Of a DNA stretch of 64,000 bases, positions 9,055-17,849 are shown piece after piece. The notes under the pieces were generated by a model. That model was given only the letters and a program-made list of their open reading frames with translations, ran no database searches and was not told where the DNA came from. This stretch comes from an uncultured bacterium (lineage in GTDB: Bacteria; Edwardsbacteria; AC1; EtOH8): positions 372,001 to 436,000 of the forward strand of contig CALMGM010000005.1 of NCBI GenBank assembly GCA_937863685.1, written 5' to 3'. Numbering within the stretch: the stretch's first letter is position 1; every line of letters begins with the position of its first letter. The position numbers were made by a program, and so were the translations under genes.

Positions 9055-12000
9055 TTAAAAATTGAAGCTTAAGCCCATTGTTGCCCGGCGCGGACCGGAG
9101 TAGGCGGCGGTATTTGGCACCCGGGCTCCGCAATAGGGATCGCTGATGTAGTCGTTCCAGGCGGCAATATAGGTGGTATATTTTTCATAGGGATCGATCG
9201 TGCCGTCGGAGTTGAGGTCTCTCCACTTGCTGTAATAGGAGTTTGGCACCATGACATCATTGCCGAATTCATCAACCGTATAGGAGATGCTGTCGGGGAT
9301 GGAACCGGTGGCTATGAACTCGTCCAGGTTTATTATCTTGCCGTCGTCATTTATTGTCCCGGTATTCGAAAAGACATTCTGGATATTCTTGCGGTTGAAC
9401 AGGTTCAGGATCTGAAGATCCAGCGACATTTTAACCCCAGCCAATATGAATGACTTGCTGGCCAGCAGGTCGCAGCTCCAGGTCCAGGGCATTCTTCCTT
9501 CATTGGTCTCTCCCACCGGTTTTCCCTTGGCGTCGGTGACGGTATAGGGGAAGCCGCTGCCGATGTTATTTAGCAGGCTGACGGAGACGTTGGCCATCGG
9601 CTTGAAACCCACCACCTTCGGCCCGAAATTTGCGTCGAAGTCAAAATTGGTGGAGACCGAGAAGGTATGCCGCTGGTCGAACTCCAGATAGGAATCGACC
9701 TTGGGGCTGGGATAGGGAAGCCCGGTGGCGGGATCCGTCCCCTGATTGTAGTTGTTGCTGTAGCCCTCCAGGGCGCTGGAAGCAGTGCCCTTGGCCAGCA
9801 TCAGGGTATAGGAGACCTTGCCGGAGAATACGCCGTTGCCGGGACGCTTTTGCATGGTCACCTCGAATCCCCTGGTGTTGCCGTATTCGGCGTTCTGGTA
9901 GGCGGTATAATCCAGGCCCGAGACGGAGTCCCTTAAAAGCCTGCTGCCCAGCAGATCGAAGATATCCTTGTAGTAAATTGTGACGTCGCCGGCCACATCA
10001 TTGGTGAATTGCTGGGAGAAGCCTATCTCATAGGCGATGGTGCGCTGGGCGCCCAGGTCCGGATCGCCCATGATGCTGTTGCCTCTGGAGATATTGGCCT
10101 GCAGCGATTCGTACAGATACTGCAGCTGGGGCTGCTGGAAAAAGTGGCCGTAGCTTACGTGCAGGACGGTCCGGTCCGTCACCGGGTGGGACATTCCCAG
10201 ACGCGGGCTGATCTTGTATTTGGTCTCGGCGTCGACCATCGAGGCGGTATCGGAAAGGTTGAAATTGTTGACCTTCTTCTGGGATTCGGGCATCAGCATG
10301 TCCAGCCTTAAGCCGGCGTTGACGATGAATCCTTCGAATTCCAGCTTGTCCTGCAGGTAGGCCGCTCCGGTGATGGGGTTGAAGTCATAGAAGTCCTTGA
10401 ACGGGACCGGGTCCCAGGGCAGGGAATTGTTCTTGTTATATACGTTGTGTTTCTTGAATTCGGCTCCGCCCTGAAGCTGGTTGAACCGGTTGACCTGGGA
10501 GGTCACGTCCATTTTGACGCCCCAGTACTGGGCCACCGTTTTTTGCCACAGGCGGGCCAGTCCGTAAGTATAGAAAACGCCGTCCACCCCGTACGGGTTG
10601 TTGACGTCGTTGTCGCTGTAAGCCTTCCCCTCGTAGGCATCGTACATGCTGTCCTCGTCGGCATCGGCATCCGACAGGAAGGTGTAGTCCTCCCACCAGC
10701 TTCTGGTGGATTCGGCCGCCGAATCCCTGACGCCGGTCATGGTCTTGGTGTAGAATTTGTTGAATATCAGGGTGTAGAATGTATTGTTCCCGATTTGTTG
10801 CCGCCAGGTGGTGTTCACCTGGTAGGCTTTCTGGAGGAAGGAATAATAATTATCCAGGTTGTATTTGAAAGAGGAGGTATACGATCCCCTCTGGTCGCGG
10901 TTGGCAAAACCGCCCAGCGAGATCTTGGCGTTGATCGGCTGGATCTTGTAGCTGACCTTTCCCTGAAGCCGGTAGCTGTTGAAATCGCCGTGGGGCAGGT
11001 AATTTTTGTCGTATTCCTTCCAGCCTCTCATGGTCCCTTCGGCAATCCGTCTCTCCTTTTCGGCCGCCCAGGCGGCATCCGAAGAATCCGACCAGTCTCC
11101 GGTCCAGCCCAGGGTATAGGAACTGTCCGGCGCCCAGATGGTGTCCCAGACAGCCCGGCTGTAGCGAAGGGTGTCGGCCCAGAAATAATCCTTGCTGGGA
11201 TCGTGTTCGTAATATTTATCGGGCATGAAGCAGGGGCGGATATCGTCGGTGTTGTTGAGCTCGGCCGACAGGAAATAGCCCAGGTTGTTGATGTATGGCA
11301 CCGGGCCGCCCAGGCTGACCTCGCCCTTGTTGTAGTTGCGGCTCTTGCCCATCATGAACAGGTCGGTGGTATAACGGCCGTACATGTTGAATTTATCGCT
11401 GCCCTCCTTGGTGACCACGTTGACCACTCCGGACATGGCCTCGCCGTATTCGGCGTTGAACCCGCCGGTGATGACCATCACTTCCTCGATGGCAGCGGTG
11501 TTGATCTGGGCGCCCATGGCCCCGCTCAGGGCATCGGTCACCGAAACGCCGTCCACAAAGAACGCCATTTCGTCGGAACGTCCGCCCCGGACGTTCATCT
11601 GTCCGCCCGAATTGACCACGCCGGCGGTGTTGCCGATGACGTTGGTGGCGCTGGCGTTGGGCATGGCCATGATCTCCTTGGTGGAGACCACCCGGGAGGT
11701 GGAGGTGGCGTCGGGGATGACCATCTGCCGCTTGGCGGTCACGGTAATGCCCTCGCTTATCAGGACGGTCGGTTTGATCTTGAAATTGATGGTGGTGGTC
11801 AGATCCATGATGGATTTGACGTTGGTGATGGTCACCGATTCATAGCCCATCATTCTGGCCTTTAGGGAGTATGTCCCCACCGGAATGTTGACTATGACAT
11901 ATCTGCCGTCCATGTCGGTATTGGCGCCTATGGTGGTCCCCAGCAGCTCCACTACCGCACCGGGAATCGGTTCCTTGGTCTCGGAATCGGTCACGGTCCC

Positions 12001-12090
12001 GACTATCTTTCCGGTGGTGCCGGCAAACAACAAACCTCCTGCCATCACCATGCAGACCACGGCTGCAATAAAGAACTTTAGAGTTTTCAT
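9055..12090 (-). CDS. TonB-dependent outer-membrane receptor
   Basis: A 1011-aa receptor built like the one at 1864-4572: signal peptide (1-24), regulatory-like beta-sandwich (about 25-115; GTVTDSETKEPIPGAVVELLG), plug (about 130-240; MNVRGGRSDEMAFFVDGVSVTDAL, EYGEAMSGVVNVVTKEG), then a barrel ending in LSFNF. Long acidic extracellular loops, some with Asp-rich stretches (SDADADEDSMYDAYEG; LNSDGTIDPYEK, an EF-hand/dockerin-like DxNxDGxID loop), suggest calcium may stabilise surface loops; that is inference. It is first in the envelope operon, with a TGGAGGT ribosome site 11 bases before the ATG and a long AT-rich leader. The ligand is unknown. Confidence 0.93.
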   Translation of the reverse strand: MKTLKFFIAAVVCMVMAGGLLFAGTTGKIVGTVTDSETKEPIPGAVVELLGTTIGANTDMDGRYVIVNIPVGTYSLKARMMGYESVTITNVKSIMDLTTTINFKIKPTVLISEGITVTAKRQMVIPDATSTSRVVSTKEIMAMPNASATNVIGNTAGVVNSGGQMNVRGGRSDEMAFFVDGVSVTDALSGAMGAQINTAAIEEVMVITGGFNAEYGEAMSGVVNVVTKEGSDKFNMYGRYTTDLFMMGKSRNYNKGEVSLGGPVPYINNLGYFLSAELNNTDDIRPCFMPDKYYEHDPSKDYFWADTLRYSRAVWDTIWAPDSSYTLGWTGDWSDSSDAAWAAEKERRIAEGTMRGWKEYDKNYLPHGDFNSYRLQGKVSYKIQPINAKISLGGFANRDQRGSYTSSFKYNLDNYYSFLQKAYQVNTTWRQQIGNNTFYTLIFNKFYTKTMTGVRDSAAESTRSWWEDYTFLSDADADEDSMYDAYEGKAYSDNDVNNPYGVDGVFYTYGLARLWQKTVAQYWGVKMDVTSQVNRFNQLQGGAEFKKHNVYNKNNSLPWDPVPFKDFYDFNPITGAAYLQDKLEFEGFIVNAGLRLDMLMPESQKKVNNFNLSDTASMVDAETKYKISPRLGMSHPVTDRTVLHVSYGHFFQQPQLQYLYESLQANISRGNSIMGDPDLGAQRTIAYEIGFSQQFTNDVAGDVTIYYKDIFDLLGSRLLRDSVSGLDYTAYQNAEYGNTRGFEVTMQKRPGNGVFSGKVSYTLMLAKGTASSALEGYSNNYNQGTDPATGLPYPSPKVDSYLEFDQRHTFSVSTNFDFDANFGPKVVGFKPMANVSVSLLNNIGSGFPYTVTDAKGKPVGETNEGRMPWTWSCDLLASKSFILAGVKMSLDLQILNLFNRKNIQNVFSNTGTINDDGKIINLDEFIATGSIPDSISYTVDEFGNDVMVPNSYYSKWRDLNSDGTIDPYEKYTTYIAAWNDYISDPYCGARVPNTAAYSGPRRATMGLSFNF

Positions 12091-12457
12091 AACTTCTAAT
12101 TTACCTCCAGAAAATATGGTTGTTGCTTTTTTCTTGCTTAAACCTTGGGTTATGCAGGAATTTAACCAGTTCTGGGCATCTGGGATATTGCTTGAACGTT
12201 CACCTCCTTAAATATTTTTATTTTTTATTTTTTATTTATGCTCTTTTTTATATGGAATGCCGGCTGGGCTCTATATACAACTTATCGTTTTAAAGCTCCT
12301 GATCAGCCTTAAAACGTTGATTGGCGTTGTCGGGTCCGGTCCTGGCGGACCGGAGAATTGTTTGCGAAGATTTCCGGGCGGTCTTGATCTTTCTTGGAAA
12401 AGCGAACCCGCTTACAAAGTTGGCGGGGCACAGCGCCCCGCCAACTTGACCTTGAAA
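12091..12457 (-). other. Long leader and spacer before the receptor operon
   Basis: 367 bases without a gene. From the receptor start outward it holds the true ribosome site (near 12101-12107), then a second strong Shine-Dalgarno-like AAGGAGGTGA (about 12204-12213) with no credible start codon at the right distance, then an almost pure A/T tract (12214-12250), then an imperfect inverted repeat with CGTTTTAA/TTAAAACG arms (about 12287-12316), and the terminator of the upstream gene (12417-12447). I found no convincing -35/-10 pair. Confidence 0.6.
12417..12447 (-). terminator. Hairpin after the secreted propeller gene
   Basis: A perfect 13-bp stem (AAGTTGGCGGGGC / GCCCCGCCAACTT) with a 5-base loop, 11 bases after the stop of the 12458-14182 gene. 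The U-tract on the minus strand is weak (TTTG), so termination is likely but less certain. Confidence 0.7.
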
Positions 12458-14182
12458 CTACTTGACTACGATCATCTTTCTGGTGGCGGTGTTGCCGGCG
12501 GCATTCAACTGATAGAAGTAGACGCCGTTGGAGACGCCCCTGCTGTTCCAGTTGACTGAGTTGCTGCCCGCATTGCCGCGGCCAGTGATGGTGCTGACAA
12601 CCTGTCCGGCCACGTTGTAGACCTTGAGGCTGTAATTGCCGGCCTTGGGCAGACTGAAGGAAATGGCAGTCTTGTCGCTGACCGGGTTGGGGAAGTTGCG
12701 GTTGAGGGCAAACCCGTAGACCGGTGTATTTCTTCCACCAGTTACGCCATCAGCCCCCCACGGAATATCATCAAAGTTAACCCAATGGATATAGCCGTCG
12801 TTGGCCACCTGATAGTAGACCGGTACCCTGGTGCCGCTTCCGCCGGTGACGTAGGGAAGATGCGGGAACTGGCAGGCCTGGGTCCCGTCGGTGATCTTCA
12901 GGGGCGTGCCGTAGGTGGCGCCGTTGTCCTTGGAACCGGTGATGTAGATGTCGTTAAGTTCGGTGGAGATATCACCTTCCGACTTGGCGCCGAAGGTCAG
13001 GATCAATTCGTTGCCGGGGCCCTTGGCAAAGTTGCAGAATCCGGGATAGGCCGAAAGTCCGCCGACGCTGTCGATGGCGCCGGAGATGAAGGTGAGCACC
13101 CAGCCGCCGGAGGTCAGGTGATAGTCGTAAATGCCCGACAGCGGTCCGTAATCCAGTCCGTCATCCGTGGTGTCCAACGGCAGGTAGGTGGCAAAGTGCG
13201 GATAGCCGTCGGCATCGATGGCGATGCCCATGTCGTAGCATTGGCTCTCCCAGCTGATGGTTCCCGGATCCGGGGCCCAGGTCAGCGGGCTCCAGTTGAG
13301 GCCGGCGTCGTTCGACATGCGGTACCACAATAGAACGTTGCCCAAAGTGTCGGGGGTCAGACCGCAGGAGCCCACCATTACGTTGTCGCCGGTCTGGTCG
13401 GCTGTGATCTGGACCTGGTTGACATAGCCTTCGACGATGGGATCATGGACCACCGGGCCCTTGAATATGTTCAGGCTGTCCTCGGTGCCCAACAGATCGT
13501 AATACATAACATTGCCGGCCCGGGGATCTTTCCGGGACCAGGTGGCGCCGTTGTTGGTGGAGCGGAAATACAGGGTGGCATCGGGGGTATAGTCGCCCCA
13601 GTAGTTGGCCGCCACATGGTAAACGCCGTTGGAGCCCATGGTGCCGCTAACGCAGTAATAGGCCGAACCGCTTACGTCCCGGCCCAGGGTGTCGAGCTCG
13701 GTCTCCGAGCCCCACAGGCCGTCGTTGTAGTTGCCGTCATCCCACATGTCATAGGCGCCTTCGCCGGCCGAGCTCCAGCCCCAGTTGTAGAAGGCCACCG
13801 GCCTCTGGTTGTTCCTGTCGGCCATGGCGGCGGGATACCTGATGCTTCCGGTCAGCGGCCCCATGATGCTCCAGGAAGCTCCGTCGTCGATGGTGCCGGC
13901 ATAATACAGCTGGCCGGATACGGCCCGCAGAAACATGAAAGCTGCGCCGCTGACGTCGAAACCCGGGTCCATGTCCAGACAGCGGGCCGAGGTCATGTAG
14001 CAGGAATAGTTATGTACGTTGTTGATGACCAGGTCGCCGGTGTCCTTGATTTTCTGGATTGAGATCTGGCCGTTCTTGAGGTCCTCGATCCCGTTCTTTT
14101 CAATCTTTTGGTTTGGAACCAACGCCAGAGCCATTGATGCAGTCACAATTAAAGCCAAAACTAATAAACTGACTTTTTTCAT
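12458..14182 (-). CDS. Secreted BNR/sialidase-like propeller with sorting domain
   Basis: A 574-aa protein: signal peptide (1-20), a propeller-like body rich in BNR/Asp-box-type turns (STNNGATWSRKD, SNDAGLNWSPLTW, SKDNGATYGTPL), and a C-terminal Por/type IX sorting domain (about 490-574; NRNFPNPVSDKTAISFSLP, LKVYNVAGQVV, GVYFYQLNAAG, KMIVVK). Family knowledge: Asp-box repeats occur in sialidases and in many non-enzymatic propellers; no sialidase Arg triad is evident, so no enzyme activity is claimed. A close paralogue lies at 15334-17013, with stretches of near-identical DNA. It has its own promoter (14376-14404), a leader of about 187 bases, and an AAGGAG ribosome site before the ATG. Confidence 0.88.
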   Translation of the reverse strand: MKKVSLLVLALIVTASMALALVPNQKIEKNGIEDLKNGQISIQKIKDTGDLVINNVHNYSCYMTSARCLDMDPGFDVSGAAFMFLRAVSGQLYYAGTIDDGASWSIMGPLTGSIRYPAAMADRNNQRPVAFYNWGWSSAGEGAYDMWDDGNYNDGLWGSETELDTLGRDVSGSAYYCVSGTMGSNGVYHVAANYWGDYTPDATLYFRSTNNGATWSRKDPRAGNVMYYDLLGTEDSLNIFKGPVVHDPIVEGYVNQVQITADQTGDNVMVGSCGLTPDTLGNVLLWYRMSNDAGLNWSPLTWAPDPGTISWESQCYDMGIAIDADGYPHFATYLPLDTTDDGLDYGPLSGIYDYHLTSGGWVLTFISGAIDSVGGLSAYPGFCNFAKGPGNELILTFGAKSEGDISTELNDIYITGSKDNGATYGTPLKITDGTQACQFPHLPYVTGGSGTRVPVYYQVANDGYIHWVNFDDIPWGADGVTGGRNTPVYGFALNRNFPNPVSDKTAISFSLPKAGNYSLKVYNVAGQVVSTITGRGNAGSNSVNWNSRGVSNGVYFYQLNAAGNTATRKMIVVK

Positions 14183-14375
14183 GTCTTTCTCCTTGAGTTT
14201 TGTTGAATTTGGTTACTTTTGATTAGGGTTGAGCAACCCAGGTTGCTGGTTTGGTAGATAAAACTCTTCGGGAATACCTTCACCTCCTTTCAAAAATTCA
14301 ATACTTGAATCAAATTAACTTAAATGATAGAGCGATCCCTATGAAAAATCATTTTCGGGATTCACCCCAGCTTAA
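14183..14375 (-). other. Long 5' leader with an unexplained Shine-Dalgarno-like site
   Basis: The transcript predicted from the promoter at 14376-14404 has a leader of about 187 bases. It contains AAAGGAGGTGA (about 14289-14299) followed at good spacing by ATT, which would open a 20-codon frame ending in TAA just before the gene's own ribosome site. It also has a perfect 16-base palindrome AGCAACCCAGGTTGCT at 14232-14247. No known riboswitch consensus was recognised. A leader peptide or RNA regulator is possible but unproven. Confidence 0.4.
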
Positions 14376-14404
14376 AAATTATCACTTTTCGCCCAAAAAG
14401 TCAA
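14376..14404 (-). promoter_or_regulatory. Sigma-70-type promoter of the propeller gene
   Basis: Minus-strand TTGACT (14399-14404), a 17-base spacer and TAATTT (14376-14381). The predicted start is near 14369. Confidence 0.7.
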
Positions 14405-14476
14405 GCTTTTTTACATAAAAATTTTATCCGTTTCCCGCCGGCCGCAGGCCGGCATGGTAAAACTGTCAAAATCCCG

Positions 14477-14815
14477 CTAACGGCTGGTCCAGCGGGTGTA
14501 TATCCAGCCGGCCAGGATCGATATTATGCCGGCCATGAATATGCCTGCCGCCTCGGCCGAGCGGTTCTGGCAGATCTGCATCAGCTGGTCGGTGCGGGAG
14601 GGGTCCAGCTGGGGATAGATGGCCAGGGGAATGAAGTGGAACAAGGCCCCCAAAGCCAAAAATCCGGCACCCACCATGGGCAATACCCAGATGCCGGACT
14701 CCCTTCTGATGACCGCCAGCAGCCTCTTGAGGATCCTGGCATATAAAAACAGCGACATGCAGAACAGCGCCACCCCGATGGCGAACAGCAGTTCGGCCGG
14801 TATGGATATTTCCAT
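14477..14815 (-). CDS. Small membrane protein
   Basis: A 112-aa protein with three or four hydrophobic segments (LLFAIGVALFCMSLFLYA; LPMVGAGFLALGALF; AAGIFMAGIISILAGWIY) and short polar loops, so an integral inner-membrane protein. An AGGAGA ribosome site stands 8 bases before the ATG. It follows a second small membrane protein gene (14875-15249) by about 60 bases and both lie between two paralogous secreted propeller genes. I do not recognise the family. They might form a membrane pair serving the flanking exported proteins, but only position suggests it. A GC-rich 7-bp hairpin (14443-14459) follows. Confidence 0.75.
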   Translation of the reverse strand: MEISIPAELLFAIGVALFCMSLFLYARILKRLLAVIRRESGIWVLPMVGAGFLALGALFHFIPLAIYPQLDPSRTDQLMQICQNRSAEAAGIFMAGIISILAGWIYTRWTSR

Positions 14816-14874
14816 ATTTTTTATCTCCTAAAAGCAATTTGATACAAAACTTTTTTCCAGGGTTCCCAAAAAGA

Positions 14875-15249
14875 TCAGGCCGCCGGTTTCACGGCCGGGG
14901 CGGGCTTTTTGACCGGGGTCACCACCTTCTTGAACTTCATGGCCCCCAGCAGGGACAGCAGGCCGGACAGCAGGAAGAAAGCGTAGGCTATCCAGGACTG
15001 CATCACGTTCAGCTTGACCTGGTCGGCAAAGGCGATGATCTGGATGACGGCGTAGACCAGGATCCCGGAGGGGGCGAAGATCATATACTGCCAGTCGGTC
15101 TTCTTGCGCAGCACCAGCTCGTATTTCCGGGCTATCAGGCCGAACAGCACGCAGGTGACCCACAGCAGGATGCTTCCGGCTATGGTCACCAGGTTGGTGA
15201 CGGTGACGTACCACAGGAACTCGTTGTCATAGAGGAGCAGTTTGAACAT
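14875..15249 (-). CDS. Small membrane protein with Pro/Lys tail
   Basis: A 124-aa protein with about four membrane segments (YVTVTNLVTIAGSILLWVTCVLFGL; MIFAPSGILVYAVIQIIAF; IAYAFFLLSGLLSLLGAM) and a flexible C-terminal tail rich in Lys, Pro and Ala (KKPAPAVKPAA). The start has a strong AGGAGG ribosome site. It is the first of two membrane-protein genes between the secreted propeller paralogues. The family is not recognised; the size and topology vaguely recall small electron-transport membrane subunits, but no haem or metal ligands are obvious. Confidence 0.75.
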   Translation of the reverse strand: MFKLLLYDNEFLWYVTVTNLVTIAGSILLWVTCVLFGLIARKYELVLRKKTDWQYMIFAPSGILVYAVIQIIAFADQVKLNVMQSWIAYAFFLLSGLLSLLGAMKFKKVVTPVKKPAPAVKPAA

Positions 15250-15333
15250 GTTCGCCTCCTGTAAAGATTATTCAGGAATTTTTTATTTACGGAATACTGA
15301 ATACCGTTTTACCGGATACCCCTGCAGCGGACC

Positions 15334-17013
15334 TTACTTCAGCACCGCCATCTTGCCGGTGGCGGTTCTTCCGTTGGCCGTAAGTTTATAAAGATATACC
15401 CCGTTGGCAAACCCGCCAATGTTGCATTTTATGTTATTGGGGCCTTTCTGCCCGTGGCCGTCAATGCTTTTTACCAACTGCCCGGCAATGTTGTAAACTT
15501 TTAAACTGTATGAGCAATCCCTGGGCAGGGTGAAGGAAATACTGGTGTGACCTTTTACCGGATTGGGATAATTTTTATTGAGGGCGAATTCGTAAACCGG
15601 AAAGGAATTGGGTTTGCCGGTTACGCCATCGTAATATCCATCTAGCCAATGAATATACCCGCCATTTTCCACCTGGTAATAGACAGGAAAGGGAACGTCA
15701 CGATATGCTTTTACAGGAATCCCCCAATCAGGAGTTGAAACTACATGGGGCAAATGCGGGTACCAGCAGGCCTGGGTCCCGTCGGTGATCTTCAGGGGCA
15801 CGCCGTAGGAGGCGCCGTTGTCATCGGACATGGTGATATAGATATCGTTAAGATCGGTGGAGATATCACCTTCCGATTTGGCGCCGAAGGTCAGGATCAA
15901 TTCGTTGCCGGGGCCCTTGGCAAAATTGCAGAATCCGGGATAGGCCGAAACTCCGCCGACGCTATCAATAGCGCCGCTGATCTGGGTCAGCACCCAGCCG
16001 CTGGCAGTTAAATGATAGTCATAGATGCCGGATAATGGTCCATAGTCCAGACCGCTGGCCAGGGTGTCCATGGCCAGATAGGTGGCAAAATGCGGATAGC
16101 CGTCCTCATCAACCGCTATGCCCAGGTCATAGCTTTCGTTTTCCCAGCTGATGCAGTTCTGGTCCGGGGCCCAGGTAAGCGGGCTCCAGGTTACGCCGGC
16201 ATCTGTGGACATGCGATACCAGAATAGAACTTTACCTAATGTATCCGGGGTCAATCCGCAGGAGCCCACCATTACGGTGTTACCGTCTAAGGAGGTGGCA
16301 ATCTGTACCTGGACAGTATAGCCCGCAACAATGGAATCAACAAAACAATCGAAAATCACGGGAGCCCTTGTCCAGTTATATCCGTAATCGGTAGAACGAT
16401 AAGAGTACGCAGCATCCGGTGTGTAGTCACCCCAGTAGTTGGCTACGCAATGATACACCCCGTTGCTGCCCATGGTTCCGCTGACGCAGTACAGAGCGCC
16501 CTCGCTTGAGCCGTAACCCAAGGTATCAATGGGAACCGGTGTGTGCCACACCCCGCCGTTATATCCATCCTCTGACCACATTACATACGCGCCTTCGTCA
16601 ACCGATCCCCACCCGCCGTTGAAGAAAGCCACCGGACGTTGATTGGTCCTGTCGCACATGGTCGAGGGATAACGAATGCTTCCTGTCAGCGGACCCTGAA
16701 CGCTAAAATTAGGGCTGCTGTCAGCATTACAAACATAATATAACTGTCCGTCTACCGCCCGCAGGAACAGAACCACTGCGCCATCGGTGCCGAACCCGGG
16801 ATCCATGTCCAGACAGCGGGCCGAGGTCATGTAGCAGGAATAGTTATGTACGTTGTTGATGACCAGGTCGCCGGTGTCTTTTATTTTTTTGATGGTTATG
16901 ACGCCATTTGGTCCTTCGGCCCCTTCCTTTTCTAACTTAGTATTCGGGGTTACGGCAGATGTAAAAGAGCAGAACAGGGCGAGACATAAAACAAACATAC
17001 CGGCATTTTTCAT
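15334..17013 (-). CDS. Secreted BNR/sialidase-like propeller with sorting domain, paralogue
   Basis: A 559-aa paralogue of 12458-14182 with the same plan: signal peptide (1-20), the conserved block KIKDTGDLVINNVHNYSCYM, Asp-box-like turns (STDYGYNWTRAP, STDAGVTWSPLTW, SDDNGASYGVPL) and a C-terminal sorting domain (NKNYPNPVKGHTSISFTLP; LKVYNIAGQLVKSI; GVYLYKLTANG; KMAVLK). Islands of nearly identical DNA are shared with the paralogue while intervening parts are diverged, which suggests gene conversion or strong local constraint. The start is supported by AAGGAG. It is likely exported and surface-attached; substrate or partner unknown. It lies just downstream of the Roadblock operon terminator. 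Confidence 0.88.
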   Translation of the reverse strand: MKNAGMFVLCLALFCSFTSAVTPNTKLEKEGAEGPNGVITIKKIKDTGDLVINNVHNYSCYMTSARCLDMDPGFGTDGAVVLFLRAVDGQLYYVCNADSSPNFSVQGPLTGSIRYPSTMCDRTNQRPVAFFNGGWGSVDEGAYVMWSEDGYNGGVWHTPVPIDTLGYGSSEGALYCVSGTMGSNGVYHCVANYWGDYTPDAAYSYRSTDYGYNWTRAPVIFDCFVDSIVAGYTVQVQIATSLDGNTVMVGSCGLTPDTLGKVLFWYRMSTDAGVTWSPLTWAPDQNCISWENESYDLGIAVDEDGYPHFATYLAMDTLASGLDYGPLSGIYDYHLTASGWVLTQISGAIDSVGGVSAYPGFCNFAKGPGNELILTFGAKSEGDISTDLNDIYITMSDDNGASYGVPLKITDGTQACWYPHLPHVVSTPDWGIPVKAYRDVPFPVYYQVENGGYIHWLDGYYDGVTGKPNSFPVYEFALNKNYPNPVKGHTSISFTLPRDCSYSLKVYNIAGQLVKSIDGHGQKGPNNIKCNIGGFANGVYLYKLTANGRTATGKMAVLK

Positions 17014-17059
17014 ATCGTGCTCCTTAAAAATTAAGAGACGTTATTGAAGCCGGAAAAGA

Positions 17060-17100
17060 AAAGTGACGTTCCGGTTATGAAACTACCGGAACATCACTTT
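17060..17100 (-). terminator. Terminator overlapping the stop codon of the Roadblock operon
   Basis: Arms AAAGTGACGTTCCGGT (about 17060-17075) and ACCGGAACATCACTTT (17085-17100) pair over about 15 bp with one G-U, followed on the minus strand by TTTTCTTTT. The stop codon at 17094-17096 lies in the first arm. Confidence 0.8.
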
Positions 17101-17840
17101 AGCAACATCATCATTTTGTCGGCCATCTGCTTGGCGGCCGAAGGCCCGATGATCATCGAGGCGTCCTTCTGCAGGGCGTAGCAGAACTTCATCACCGAGT
17201 CCCTGGTCAGCTTGGAGGTGTTCAGCTTGTGGTCGGAAAGCTGGTTCTCGTAAATGGTGGTGCCCAGCTCGCCCAGGGCCTCCTCGGCCTGGGCCAGGAT
17301 CTTCTCCAGGATCGAGGCGTCCACCGTGGTGGGCGGTTTTGGGGCCGGGGCCGGAGCCGGGGCCGGCGGGGCGGCTGCCGGGGCAGGAGCCGTTACTGAG
17401 GGCGGGGCCGCCTGCGGCGGCGGAGACGTCTTGGCCGGTGTGGCCGCCACCACGGTCTGGGGCACGGCCGGCGGGGGCGGGGCCGCGGCCCTGGCCGGCT
17501 GCTGGGCCAGTTCTATCATCTCCTTGAGGGCCCCGTCCAGGGCCGAATCAATCACGCTGACATCGGCGGTGATATCGGTCAGCAGGTTCAAAAAGCCCTT
17601 GTCGCTGCGCCGGATGAACAGACGGCTGCCCCCGGTGTTGACCATCATCCGGTTGATCTTGAACTGGGCCACCTGGGACAGGGCTTCAAAGGTCTGGGCC
17701 AGCACCATCACCGCCCGCTTGGCGTTCTCCTGGACGAAGGACGAGGACAGCGTCTGGGAGATGAAACTGCTGTCGTCCCCCACGTAAAAACTCCCGGTCA
17801 CGCCGGGCAGGCCGGATAATCTTATCAGCAATTCTTCCAT
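17094..17840 (-). CDS. Roadblock/LC7-like domain protein with Pro/Ala linker
   Basis: A 248-aa cytoplasmic protein. Residues about 1-115 look like a Roadblock/LC7 domain, the fold of MglB-type regulators of small GTPases (LIRLSGLPGVTGSFYVGDD; MVNTGGSRLFIRRSDKGFLNLLTD). A Pro/Ala-rich linker (about 118-170) joins it to a helical C-terminal part (ILEKILAQAEEALGELG ... LTRDSVMKFCYALQKDA). It is last of three genes transcribed together (19449 to 17094) and its stop lies inside the terminator. Family knowledge: Roadblock proteins dimerise and bind Ras-like GTPases such as MglA; no GTPase is in the window. It probably forms a signalling complex with the two upstream products; the C-terminal part may be a distant form of the domain they share. 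Confidence 0.75.
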   Translation of the reverse strand: MEELLIRLSGLPGVTGSFYVGDDSSFISQTLSSSFVQENAKRAVMVLAQTFEALSQVAQFKINRMMVNTGGSRLFIRRSDKGFLNLLTDITADVSVIDSALDGALKEMIELAQQPARAAAPPPPAVPQTVVAATPAKTSPPPQAAPPSVTAPAPAAAPPAPAPAPAPKPPTTVDASILEKILAQAEEALGELGTTIYENQLSDHKLNTSKLTRDSVMKFCYALQKDASMIIGPSAAKQMADKMMMLLK

Positions 17841-17849
17841 AAGTCCGCC

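Noticed and set aside
10447-11865. Long plus-strand open frame of 472 codons
   Set aside because: It lies entirely opposite the TonB-dependent receptor, has low-complexity Val/Gly/His-rich composition typical of an antisense shadow, and shows no recognisable domain.
12091-12457. Riboswitch in the receptor leader
   Set aside because: No known riboswitch consensus was recognised; only an unused ribosome-site-like motif and AT-rich DNA.
14466-14837. Alternative frame over the small membrane protein (123 codons)
   Set aside because: The frame 14477-14815 has the ribosome site and a credible membrane protein; the alternative is Gly/His/Arg-rich.
12458-17013. Sialidase activity of the two BNR-like propellers
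   Set aside because: Asp-box-like turns are present but no catalytic Arg triad or FRIP motif could be placed, so only the fold is suggested.
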